Shown: positions 5,637 to 13,478 of the stretch, one piece after another
How the letters are laid out: every line of letters starts with the position of its first letter
Numbering within the stretch: position 1 is the stretch's first letter
NCBI GenBank assembly: GCA_024699005.1
Contig: JAILQN010000329.1
Coordinates: 1 to 19,044, forward strand
DNA length: 19,044 bases
Source: Clostridia bacterium
GTDB lineage: Bacteria > Bacillota_A > Clostridia > Oscillospirales > Acutalibacteraceae
Direction of reading: 5' to 3'
Notes under the pieces: generated by a model
Told to the model about the DNA's origin: nothing
Databases searched by the model: none
What the model saw: the letters and a program-made list of their open reading frames with translations, nothing else
Made by a program: the position numbers and the translations under genes

Positions 5637-6369
5637 AGGTGTTTATACTCAGTCCTTTTTCATTATAGTTTACGACCGCGCAGTTTTCCTCTTCCCCGAG
5701 GCAGAGCGATCGGAATGTGACGTATTCGATGCCGTTCATATCCGATCTGCAGCCCGGATGATAATGTCCGCAGAACACGGCGCGGACCTTGCCGGACTCT
5801 TCAAATATCCTGATGGCGTCGGCGGCGTTGCGTATCACGTGCTGCTGCTGATGAGGATCCGGATCCTGCAGAGTGAACAGCTCGTGACAGAATACAAAAG
5901 CCGGTTTATCCGATTTTCCGAGCGCATCCCGGACGAAATCCAGCTGAACCGGGTCAAGATAAGTTTCCGACCAGTCAATCTCATCCTCAGGAAGAGGCGC
6001 GTTCGGGTCGTTCATATTTGCGTCGAGGAACAGCATTGTATACTCTGCGGTATCGACGGAGTAGTATCTTCCCGGCATTTTAAGTATCCGGCAGATCCCG
6101 TCTTTCGGGAGCGAGGTATCGTGATTGCCGATGAGCGAATATACCGGCAGTCCTGCAGAAAACAGGATATCCGATATCTCGGTTATAAGAGCCCGCTGAT
6201 CCCCGAAGCCCGCGTCGGCGGTGTCGCCCAGGTTCACGATAAAATCACAGCCCGGCGCGTATTTACCGATAACGCGGCGAAGTTTACCGGCGGAAAGTAT
6301 GTTCCGTCTCTCGGCGCCTTCGACGTCGCGCAGACTGTAATGCAGGTCGGTGATTGCAAGGAATTTCAT
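5626..6369 (-). CDS. Calcineurin-like metallophosphoesterase
   Basis: This 247-residue protein has the complete metal-site series of the family: TDLHYS (D-x-H, near residues 7-9), NLGDTAD (GDxxD), IGNHDT (GNHD), FVFCHELF (metal-binding His) and FCGHYHPG (GHxH). Members hydrolyse phosphomono- or diesters, including nucleotides, with two metal ions. No signal peptide or membrane segment is visible, so it is probably cytosolic. The frame opens at a TTG at 6420 inside the repeat region, but ATG at 6369 gives the canonical MKFLAITDLH start; its ribosome binding site is weak. It overlaps the DUF5058-like gene by 11 bases and is first in a three-gene operon with the membrane proteins. The substrate is unknown. 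Confidence 0.88.
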   Translation of the reverse strand: MKFLAITDLHYSLRDVEGAERRNILSAGKLRRVIGKYAPGCDFIVNLGDTADAGFGDQRALITEISDILFSAGLPVYSLIGNHDTSLPKDGICRILKMPGRYYSVDTAEYTMLFLDANMNDPNAPLPEDEIDWSETYLDPVQLDFVRDALGKSDKPAFVFCHELFTLQDPDPHQQQHVIRNAADAIRIFEESGKVRAVFCGHYHPGCRSDMNGIEYVTFRSLCLGEEENCAVVNYNEKGLSINTYGL

Positions 6370-6413
6370 GGCATTATGGATTTTATATACGAGGAAAGAA
6401 AACGTCGTAATGA

Positions 6414-6620
6414 TGTGCAATTAGCAATGTGCAATGTGCAATTGCAGTTCATTTTTGCAAAGCAAAAATGTTATATTAACACACTGAAACTGCATTCAGC
6501 AAAATGGGGTTCTCCGCGAAAGTCCCCCTCAGCGGGGAATCCGTTACCGGAGCGGCGTTTTTTATTTGATTGCGATTTCTGAAGCGCAATTGCACATTGC
6601 TAATTGCTAATTGCACATTA
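6414..6620. repeat. Heptamer-armed inverted-repeat element E1 (207 bp)
   Basis: The right arm (6586-6620) reads GCAA then TTGCACA, TTGCTAA, TTGCTAA, TTGCACA, TTA. The left arm (6414-6445) is the inverted counterpart with four heptamers. The core contains smaller hairpins, including CATTTTTGC/GCAAAAATG (6450-6458 with 6462-6470) and TCCCC/GGGGA. It starts one base after the symporter stop codon and ends 44 bases before the phosphoesterase start. There is no ORF inside, so it is like a MITE or REP/BIME-type repeat. Three relatives occur at 12415, 13267 and 14519. Confidence 0.85.
6473..6502 (-). promoter_or_regulatory. Possible promoter of the phosphoesterase operon, inside E1
   Basis: On the minus strand: TTGCTG (6497-6502), 18-base spacer, TAATAT (6473-6478) preceded by TGT (extended -10). 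It lies in the core of element E1, about 104 bases from the phosphoesterase start. A suboptimal match, so only a candidate. Confidence 0.4.
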
Positions 6621-6621
6621 A

Positions 6622-8100
6622 CTACACCGTCATCTCCGCCGTCACTTCGCCGGCTGACTCCCGTTCCAACCTCTTCACTTTCAGCTCTTCCTGCAGTTCG
6701 GCGAGCTTCTTCTTGTTGAGCGGATAGAGCAGGAACATGATAAAGGTGATGCCGTAAGCCACGAGCATGACCCGGGTGACCATTTTATAGATCTTCTCGC
6801 CCACTCCGGGCATATAACCCACGACCACGTTCGCCTCCGGGTCGTAACCGGCGTAATTATACAGCAGACGCAGACCGGCGACCGTGGCGATCGTCTGCCC
6901 CAGCTTTCTTGAGAAAGTATAGACGGCGTAGATCGCGCTCTCATTCTTTATGCCGGTAACATTCTCCTGATAGTCTATGACGTCCGTGACGATCGCCCAC
7001 GTCAGGATGGACAGGAAGCAGTAGCCGGTGCCGACGCCGAAGTTGCCCAGAATGAACGGCATATAATGCTCGCGGATGGTATCGTTCGGTCCGATGACGC
7101 ACAGGATGAGGGAACACAGCACGGCGATCGCCAGCCCGGCGGTTGTGATCTCTTTTTTGCCGAATTTTTTTGCGATCTTCGGCACGAACAGAATAAGAGC
7201 GACCATCGGGGCGTAGGTGGACATGGTGAGGAAAATGGACAGGTCGGAATTGCCGAAGTAATTCTTCGTGAGATACTGATTGAACGATCCGAATTCCAGA
7301 AGCCCGCTTATCATAAGTCCGGAGAAGGTCACGGTAAGGAACGGACGCGATCTGAACAGCGTGCCGTAAGTGAGCTTCAGATCCAGTTTCTTCTTCTCGT
7401 GGGAATAATGCACCCTCTCGCGGACGGTATGGAAGCAGGTGAGATACGCTGCTACCGCGAGAGCCGCCAGCACGATAGCTGCGATGAAGGTCTTTTTCGG
7501 GTTGAGGGCGGTGCCGTTGTCATAGATGAGCTTCTGCGCCACGAGGGTGACCGCAGCGCCGCCCACGCCGCCGCCTATGGAGCGAGTGGTCGAGAGCAGC
7601 GTCCTGCCGTCCGGATCGTCGGTGATCGCGGACGCCAGAGAGCCGTAGGGGATGTTCATTCCGGTATACATCATACCGAACAGGCAGTAGCTGATGTAAG
7701 CAAACGCGAGCAGAACGGCGTAACTGGAGATATAATTCTGAAGATTGAAGAAACACAGCACCACCGACAGGCCGAGCGGCACGGCGACAGAGCGCAGATA
7801 GGGCCGGAATTTGCCGTTTTTGCTCGGCCGTCGCTTGTCCACGACGATGCCCCAGAGCGGATCGTTTACAACGTCCCACAGTCTGATGACAAGGAACAGT
7901 ATCGTGAGATCGCGGCTGATGGTCAGGGCGTCCGCCCCGTGCCCGGGAAGCAGACAGTCGGTATAGAAAACCTTGAGGTACGACGTGACGAAGCTCAGGC
8001 AGAACAGGTTGCCCATATCGCCGAACATATACCCCAGCCCCTCTCCTATGCCGATGTGGTTCGGATGGAGAGATTTGTTTTCAGGAGCTGTTTTTTTCAT
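6622..8100 (-). CDS. GPH-family (MelB-like) sugar/cation symporter
   Basis: This 492-residue protein has about twelve membrane segments. Family signatures are clear: GDMGNLF in helix 1, RLWDVVNDPLWGIVVDK (helix 2 with the paired aspartates that bind the cation in MelB), GKFRPYL in the following loop, and NIPYGSLASAITDDPDGRT leading to the conserved LSTTRS. Members import glycosides, pentosides or hexuronides with H+, Na+ or Li+; the substrate cannot be read from sequence. ATG at 8100 has GGGAGG seven bases upstream and is preferred to the in-frame ATG at 8139. It is transcribed alone from a near-consensus promoter (8154-8182). The C terminus is rich in K and E. It is divergent from the secreted protease. 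No glycoside hydrolase lies next to it. Confidence 0.9.
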   Translation of the reverse strand: MKKTAPENKSLHPNHIGIGEGLGYMFGDMGNLFCLSFVTSYLKVFYTDCLLPGHGADALTISRDLTILFLVIRLWDVVNDPLWGIVVDKRRPSKNGKFRPYLRSVAVPLGLSVVLCFFNLQNYISSYAVLLAFAYISYCLFGMMYTGMNIPYGSLASAITDDPDGRTLLSTTRSIGGGVGGAAVTLVAQKLIYDNGTALNPKKTFIAAIVLAALAVAAYLTCFHTVRERVHYSHEKKKLDLKLTYGTLFRSRPFLTVTFSGLMISGLLEFGSFNQYLTKNYFGNSDLSIFLTMSTYAPMVALILFVPKIAKKFGKKEITTAGLAIAVLCSLILCVIGPNDTIREHYMPFILGNFGVGTGYCFLSILTWAIVTDVIDYQENVTGIKNESAIYAVYTFSRKLGQTIATVAGLRLLYNYAGYDPEANVVVGYMPGVGEKIYKMVTRVMLVAYGITFIMFLLYPLNKKKLAELQEELKVKRLERESAGEVTAEMTV

Positions 8101-8153
8101 AATGTCGCCTCCCAGCCAGGCATGCTTCGTATGATTCATTCTACTACTGGATA

Positions 8154-8182
8154 ATAATAATTGAGCGGACGGGCAATGTCAA
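8154..8182 (-). promoter_or_regulatory. Promoter of the GPH symporter
   Basis: On the minus strand: perfect TTGACA (8177-8182), 17-base spacer, TATTAT (8154-8159). About 54 bases from -10 to the preferred ATG. I see no cre-like site or clear operator around it. Confidence 0.82.
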
Positions 8183-8304
8183 TAAAAAATAAGCAAATAT
8201 CGGGAAATCATGATCGCAGGTTTCCCTGTTCCCGATTATAACCCTTATATTGTATAAAACGGCAGTACTCACAGAATATGATATGCAAGGCTGCGTCCGG
8301 AGTA

Positions 8305-8333
8305 TTGACAGTTTCGCGTCATTCTATTAAAAT
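8305..8333 (+). promoter_or_regulatory. Promoter of the secreted C1 protease
   Basis: Perfect TTGACA (8305-8310), 17-base spacer, TAAAAT (8328-8333). The start codon is 33 bases after -10, with AAAGGA at 8352-8357. Confidence 0.82.
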
Positions 8334-8365
8334 GCGAACAAACGTAAAGTGAAAGGATTGATTAT

Positions 8366-11173
8366 ATGAAATCGGTCAGACGTGTTCTTTCCTTCATCAT
8401 GCTTTTTGCCATACTCGCCGGAATGATCCCGGCAGCGGCCTCCGGCGCCCGGAGCGCACCGGAGAGATCAAAAAGCGGCATGGAAGAGCTTGCGTCCCAA
8501 TCGGGCGGCTCCGATCCGTTCGCGCCGGAACCGGGATACCGGCTGAAAACAGGAAAATCCGGACCAAAGACCTTCGACCTGCGCCACGTAAACGAAAACG
8601 GCACGGAAACGAACTACATAACCCCGGTAAAAGTACAGAATCCCTACGGCACATGCTGGGGCTTTGCGGCTATCGCGGCGGCGGAATCGAGTCTTTTGAG
8701 CAGCGGCGTCGCGGCGCAGAGCGGGTACGACGTGAACACGCTTGATCTGTCGGAGAAACAGCTTGCCTGGTTTGCGACGACGCCTGTCGGCGACGAAGCA
8801 GATCCGCAGTACGGCGAAGGCGCGGTGTTCAGGGAGGGAAGCACGCCTCAGGACAGGTACAACGCGGGCGGCGGCACGTGCTTCGCCACCAACCTGTTCG
8901 CCTCCGGCACGGGTCCCACCAACGAGGACACGGTAACGGAGGACGGCGCGATCTTCGCCTACAGAGGTCTCGGCGGAGAAGTCAATTCCGAGAACGTCAC
9001 GTGGACCGACGATGACGGCGCGGAACATTCCGGCGTCAGAATGACCTCGTACAGCGATGAGGACGACTGGACGATACCGGAGAAATACAGAACGTACCGG
9101 GACTATCGCCTCAAGGAGTCGTACCTACTGCCGAATCCCGTTTCCACGGACGGCGAGTATCATCCCGAGGCGACCGAAGCGATAAAAGCCCAGCTTCTCA
9201 GCAGGCGCGCGGTCAGCGTCTCGATCACGGCGTCCCACTCCGTAGCGGGCGAGGACGAAGACCTGACGGACAACAGCATCCTGAGCGAAAACTGGGCGCA
9301 GTACAGCGAATGGGGCGCACAGAACCACGTCGTGACCATCGTCGGATACGACGACGATTATCCCGTGGAAAACTTCGTGAAAGGCAACCAGCCCCCCGGG
9401 AAAGGCGCGTGGCTCGTGAAGAACAGCTGGGGCTCCGACCTGAACGATTTCCCGAATAACGGATACGCCCATTGGGGACTTCTGGAGGGGCAGGACGTTC
9501 CGGGAAGCGACTATACCGCGGTCTCGGACAAGCATACCGGCTATTTCTGGCTCTCTTATTACGACGGCTCGATAAACGGACCGGAAGCGTACGTTTTCGA
9601 GCCGGCCGGCGACGATCTGATCTGCAGCCAGCACGACCGTCTTCCCGTTGTCGAATACGGAGAATACGCCACCGAAGCCGAAAACAGGATGTCCAACGTT
9701 TTCACCGCGGCGCAGAACGCGGAGCTGAAGGAGATATCCGTTTTCACCGCGACGCCCGGCACGAAAGTCTCGTATAAAGTGTATATCCTTGCCGAAAACG
9801 CGCGCGACCCGGAGGACGGGATCTGCGTCGCCTCATCGGAAGAGAAGGAGTATCCTTACGGCGGTTATCACAGAGAGACCGTAGACTCCGCAGTCAGTAT
9901 CTGCCTGTGCAGAGGTCAGAAATACTCGGTCGTCGTGACCGAGAAAACGCCCGGCGGGAAGTACAGTATTTCTTTCGGCAAGAGCGACGTCGAGCCGCGT
10001 CACGCCTCGAACCCGCGTTCGTTCCGTTCCGTGATAAACAAGGGAGAGAGCTTCCTTTTTATCGACGGCAGGTGGAGGGATATGTCCGACGAGGATATCC
10101 TGAACGTACTTCTTGCCGATAAGTACGGCGAAGTATGGAACGTCTGCGCAGATAATTTCCCGATAAAGGCTTTCACCGCTCCGGCGCCGGCAAACGCGTA
10201 TATCGTGGTGACGGACAGGAACAGGTACAATATCGAAGACTCGCTCACGCTGAAAAAAACGGAGGAAATGCCGCTGGTCGCGCAGTTCAAGGGCGCGACG
10301 GGCGAGCTGCCGGATTACGCTCCGGAATTAAAGTGGGAGTCCACGGACCCCGGAGTCTTTTCCGTCGCGCCGCAGGCGGATAACCGCTTTAAAGCGACGG
10401 TCACGGGCGTGAGCCCCGGCACGGCTTATCTTGCGGTACGCGCCGGGATATACGGCACGCGGGTCATACGGGTCGACACGAGGAAATTTGAGATCCTGAA
10501 CGCGCAATTCCCGGAAGACACCGGCATTTTTGTTTATGACAGCTCGGAGCACAGACCTGTCGTGACCGGCGTTTACGCCGAAACGGAAACCGAATACGAA
10601 TACGCCCGCGATCTTGAAGAAGGAAAGGATTATACCGTAGAATACAGCGACAACGTCCTGTGCGGCCGCGCAACGGCGACGGTCAGGGGCATCGGCAACT
10701 TCGGCGGCGTTGTCGAAAACAACGAGTTCATGGCCAACCTCACCTTCCTGATCGTTCCGGCAAAAGCTGAAATCGAAAACGTATCCAGGGAAGACGACGC
10801 GATCACGGTCACGTTCCGTACGCAGAAAGCCGAAGGCATATCAGGTTACGTTCTTTCGTACAACAGACACGGGGAAGATACCGTAAGCACTCTGAAGCTC
10901 GACGCGGATGCGGAGTCGGCACAGATCACCGGCGCCGATCCGGACTCGGCGTATGATATCAGTATCCGGGCTTACGTGACGACCTGGGACAACGATGCCG
11001 TGTACGTTGAGGAATGGGATTATTACGACGCCGGCTGGGCGGATCACTCCGGAGAGGCAAGCGAGACTGTGACGGTCAGCCCCGTCCCCGATACGGGCGC
11101 GGTTCTGCTGAAGATCCTGACCGTGTTCCAGCGTATTTTCGATATGTTTTCCCGGGCAATCAGTCTGAGCTGA
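8366..11173 (+). CDS. Secreted lectin-like C1A (papain-type) protease with Ig-like and Fn3 domains
   Basis: This is a 935-residue exported protein. Residues 1-27 are a signal peptide (basic MKSVRR, hydrophobic core, AAASGA). A C1A peptidase domain (about 65-390) has the oxyanion Q91, nucleophile C97 (GTCWGF), H321 (QNHVVTIVGYD) and N353 (VKNSWG), so the catalytic set is complete. A lectin-like beta domain typical of this bacterial subgroup follows (about 395-590). Then come a BIG2-like Ig domain (about 605-705), a second beta domain with YDSSEHRP...GIGNFGG (about 708-800) and a fibronectin III-like domain (about 805-905). There is no LPXTG motif, SLH domain or dockerin. Instead the last residues form an amphipathic helix (VLLKILTVFQRIFDMFSRAI) resembling the small peptides at 2924-4015. 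It is monocistronic with its own promoter. Probable role: extracellular or surface proteolysis. Confidence 0.92.
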   Translation: MKSVRRVLSFIMLFAILAGMIPAAASGARSAPERSKSGMEELASQSGGSDPFAPEPGYRLKTGKSGPKTFDLRHVNENGTETNYITPVKVQNPYGTCWGFAAIAAAESSLLSSGVAAQSGYDVNTLDLSEKQLAWFATTPVGDEADPQYGEGAVFREGSTPQDRYNAGGGTCFATNLFASGTGPTNEDTVTEDGAIFAYRGLGGEVNSENVTWTDDDGAEHSGVRMTSYSDEDDWTIPEKYRTYRDYRLKESYLLPNPVSTDGEYHPEATEAIKAQLLSRRAVSVSITASHSVAGEDEDLTDNSILSENWAQYSEWGAQNHVVTIVGYDDDYPVENFVKGNQPPGKGAWLVKNSWGSDLNDFPNNGYAHWGLLEGQDVPGSDYTAVSDKHTGYFWLSYYDGSINGPEAYVFEPAGDDLICSQHDRLPVVEYGEYATEAENRMSNVFTAAQNAELKEISVFTATPGTKVSYKVYILAENARDPEDGICVASSEEKEYPYGGYHRETVDSAVSICLCRGQKYSVVVTEKTPGGKYSISFGKSDVEPRHASNPRSFRSVINKGESFLFIDGRWRDMSDEDILNVLLADKYGEVWNVCADNFPIKAFTAPAPANAYIVVTDRNRYNIEDSLTLKKTEEMPLVAQFKGATGELPDYAPELKWESTDPGVFSVAPQADNRFKATVTGVSPGTAYLAVRAGIYGTRVIRVDTRKFEILNAQFPEDTGIFVYDSSEHRPVVTGVYAETETEYEYARDLEEGKDYTVEYSDNVLCGRATATVRGIGNFGGVVENNEFMANLTFLIVPAKAEIENVSREDDAITVTFRTQKAEGISGYVLSYNRHGEDTVSTLKLDADAESAQITGADPDSAYDISIRAYVTTWDNDAVYVEEWDYYDAGWADHSGEASETVTVSPVPDTGAVLLKILTVFQRIFDMFSRAISLS

Positions 11174-11247
11174 TAACTTCCGGCAAATTGCAGCTTCCGC
11201 AATGCAGATGTCTGAAAAGCTTAAGCACTGCTACATAAAAGTTCAGA

Positions 11248-11290
11248 ATATCACGGATTCCTGATTTTTTACGTCAGGAATCCGTGATAT
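11248..11290. terminator. Long perfect hairpin between convergent genes
   Basis: A 17-base perfect inverted repeat (11248-11264 with 11274-11290; arm ATATCACGGATTCCTGA) has a nine-base T-rich loop. It lies between the protease stop and the convergent zinc-ribbon gene. The stem is strong, but neither side has a clean U-run, so a bidirectional terminator is likely but not certain. The rest of 11174-11388 holds nothing recognisable. Confidence 0.65.
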
Positions 11291-11388
11291 TTCAGAAATC
11301 TTAGTATAGACGCAGCATCGCGCCACAGAGATGGTCCCAAGAAAACACGGCGCACGACGGAACCTTCTTCACAAAGCGTTTTCAAAGC

Positions 11389-12366
11389 TCAGAACTTCAT
11401 ATCCCATACTTCATTAAGCACTCCGTCAACCGTCACGCTGCCGTTTATCGCCCCGACCCTGACTTCGCCGACGATATGCAGCGGGACCGAATACGATGCG
11501 GAGCGGATATAGCCGTCCTGTCCGACGGTCAGTTTGACGGTGGAGCCGACGCAGGTATATTCGACCCCCACGACCGTCACAGTGCCGGAACCCGTGAAAA
11601 ACACCGCGGGATTACCTATGATCCCGTTGTTGTGTTCCGCAGGAGCGTCCGCAGTTCCGATCTCGGCGGCTAGGGTGATGACGATCACGATATCACCGCC
11701 GTTCCTCGCCGCGCTGGCGGAAGACACGCCTGCCTCGTCAAGCGAGAACTCCCCGTTTGCGGGCAGCAGGATACCGACCGTTTCTCCCTCCGAATTTGTC
11801 GCCGACCCGCCGGAATAGATAAGAGTTTCCTCCAGAGGTTTTGTATTCGCCTTTACGAGCGATCCCGCGAAATTGCGCACGAGCGGACCGCCGGTCGCGG
11901 CAGTGACGGTCGCGTCGATCGTTTCGGCATGCTCCGCGATAAGGTCGCCTTCGTACGTTTTTGTCCTGTTGACAGCGTCGGCAGCGTAAGCGATGATCTC
12001 CCCGACAGTCCATCCGGAGGGATCGACAGCGTCCGGATCGATATCATCCGCCGGCATATAGCTTATTGATTCCGGCGGAAGGACTGCGGACGCTGCGCGT
12101 CGGCGCAGCCTCTTCAGGCTGACGGACAGAACGATAATGACGGCGATAAGCATGACCGTTACCGCCGCCATTATTATGTACTTTGCCCTTGCCGCCGCGG
12201 ATATATCCCCCGCGAGCGTGGCGATATCCGTCGGAGAGTCCGGAGCGGGCTCTTCGTTTTCCGATTTTGTTTCGGAGTCGGTGACAGCCGGCTCGTTCCA
12301 GCGGCATTTCCGGCACCATCCGGCGCCGTCCGGCAGAGGACTGCCGCAATCGGGGCAATAATCCAT
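11389..12366 (-). CDS. Zinc-ribbon single-pass membrane protein
   Basis: This 325-residue protein has unknown function. The N terminus is a zinc ribbon (CPDC at 4-7, CRKC at 18-21) followed by a low-complexity acidic linker, one membrane segment (about 62-84, IIMAAVTVMLIAVIIVLSV) closed by basic KRLRRR, then an extracellular part of about 235 residues rich in G, T, V and A, probably beta-structured. Zinc ribbon inside and beta domain outside is a common Gram-positive arrangement of uncertain role. AAGGA abuts the ATG, giving a poor ribosome binding site. Element E2 lies 48 bases upstream, between it and tmk. It ends facing the protease gene across the hairpin at 11248-11290. Confidence 0.8.
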   Translation of the reverse strand: MDYCPDCGSPLPDGAGWCRKCRWNEPAVTDSETKSENEEPAPDSPTDIATLAGDISAAARAKYIIMAAVTVMLIAVIIVLSVSLKRLRRRAASAVLPPESISYMPADDIDPDAVDPSGWTVGEIIAYAADAVNRTKTYEGDLIAEHAETIDATVTAATGGPLVRNFAGSLVKANTKPLEETLIYSGGSATNSEGETVGILLPANGEFSLDEAGVSSASAARNGGDIVIVITLAAEIGTADAPAEHNNGIIGNPAVFFTGSGTVTVVGVEYTCVGSTVKLTVGQDGYIRSASYSVPLHIVGEVRVGAINGSVTVDGVLNEVWDMKF

Positions 12367-12414
12367 TCCTTGTGTTTTTCAGAGTATTTTCCGATGAAGA
12401 AAACGGAGAAATAA

Positions 12415-12585
12415 TCAGCAATGTGTAATGTGCAATGTGTAATTGCGCTCAAGAAATCATAACGGTAAGGTTGTCACCGCCCCGTAAGGTTTTGCGTTCC
12501 GGCATTCTTCCGGGGCGGCGAACAGCTTTCCTCCGTCGTTCTGTCCGGCGCAATTACACATTGCACATTGCTGATTGCACATTGA
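12415..12585. repeat. Heptamer-armed inverted-repeat element E2 (171 bp)
   Basis: The left arm (12415-12448) and right arm (12548-12585) each hold four heptamers. E2 is the variant copy: TTACACA replaces TTGCACA at the inner end of both arms (GTGTAATTGCGC on the left, GCGCAATTACAC on the right), so pairing is kept. Inside is a second stem, CCGCCCCG/CGGGGCGG (12477-12484 with 12511-12518), with a nested CCGG/CCGG. It starts 15 bases after the tmk stop and ends 48 bases before the zinc-ribbon start. Confidence 0.85.
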
Positions 12586-12600
12586 TCAAAGCCTCTTTCA

Positions 12601-13227
12601 TCACTGAACGGCAGCGGACTTATTTCCTGCGCAGCACTCCCGGATCCTGTCCGCAACGGCTTCAATACTGTCATCCGCCGATATCACGCTTATATTCTCG
12701 CCGTCGAGCATGGAAAGGACATCGCGGAAACGATCGCGTATCTTTGTAAGGTAATCGAGGTTTTCGTATATCTCGATCTCGGAAGCGTCGCGGTTGGCGG
12801 TTATGCGTTCAAGGCTGATCTTCGGTTCAAGATCGAGGAATATCACAAGATCGGGTTTTCTTATATCCGCGCAGCCGAGGTTGATATTCTTCAGCCAGTC
12901 CATACCCACGTCCACGCCCTGATATGCAAGAGTGGAGTAATAATATCTGTCGCAGATGATCGTTTTTCCTTTGTCCAGAAGCGCGTCTATACCGTTTTCC
13001 GGGTTTTTGTTGTGGTCGATCCGGTCAAGCGTGAACAGCAGCGCAAGTTGGCTTTTGGTCACGTCCAGCCTGCCGCCCAACGCTTCTCTGCAGAGCCTGC
13101 CGAACTGTCCGGGCGTCGGTTCAGCCTGGATAACGACGTCATGCCCGTCAGCTTCCAGCCTGCGGGCGAGTATATTTGTCTGGGTGGTTTTACCGGAACC
13201 GTCAAGGCCCTCTATGACGATGAACAT
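12601..13227 (-). CDS. tmk: Thymidylate kinase
   Basis: Tmk phosphorylates dTMP to dTDP with ATP, an essential cytosolic step in dTTP supply. The 208 residues match the family. Visible are the P-loop GLDGSGKTT (7-15), EPTPG (36-40, substrate loop), DRYYYSTLAYQG (93-104, the DR-Y/H motif binding dTMP) and the strand DLVIFLDLEP with the LID region RITANRDASEIE after it. AAAGGA lies five bases before the ATG. The C-terminal NKSAAVQ is encoded in a stretch that recurs at 13427-13453 behind trpS, so the last residues may be recently acquired. It lies between elements E3 (upstream) and E2 (downstream). No holB neighbour is present, unlike many Firmicutes. Confidence 0.93.
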   Translation of the reverse strand: MFIVIEGLDGSGKTTQTNILARRLEADGHDVVIQAEPTPGQFGRLCREALGGRLDVTKSQLALLFTLDRIDHNKNPENGIDALLDKGKTIICDRYYYSTLAYQGVDVGMDWLKNINLGCADIRKPDLVIFLDLEPKISLERITANRDASEIEIYENLDYLTKIRDRFRDVLSMLDGENISVISADDSIEAVADRIRECCAGNKSAAVQ

Positions 13228-13266
13228 ATTGATCCTTTCTGTTTCTCAGCATGGACTGCGGCAAAC

Positions 13267-13424
13267 TAATTAGCAATGTGCAATGTGCAATGAATATGGT
13301 TTTGATTTATATTATTCCGCTTTGACAAGTATGTGACAGGAAGCAGTCTGCCGTGTTTTTATCTGCATTTTGCCTGCAAAAATGAACCGCAATTGCACAT
13401 TGCACATTGCTAATTGCACATTAA
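13267..13424. repeat. Heptamer-armed inverted-repeat element E3 (158 bp)
   Basis: The left arm (13267-13292) has three heptamers and the right arm (13389-13424) four (TTGCACA, TTGCACA, TTGCTAA, TTGCACA). It is the shortest copy. The core is unrelated in sequence to those of E1, E2 and E4. It starts 54 bases after the trpS stop and ends 39 bases before the tmk start. No ORF. Confidence 0.85.
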
Positions 13425-13478
13425 TCCAAGCCTGTCTCTTCACTGAACGGCAGAGGCCTCATTGCCGCCGCCCTCTGC

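Noticed and set aside
5308..6582. 424-codon open frame on the plus strand
   Set aside because: Antisense to the DUF5058-like and phosphoesterase genes. Its translation is arginine-rich with no domain and no start signals.
7066..8154. 362-codon open frame on the plus strand
   Set aside because: Antisense to the GPH symporter, a hydrophilic H/E/R/Q-rich shadow of a membrane protein.
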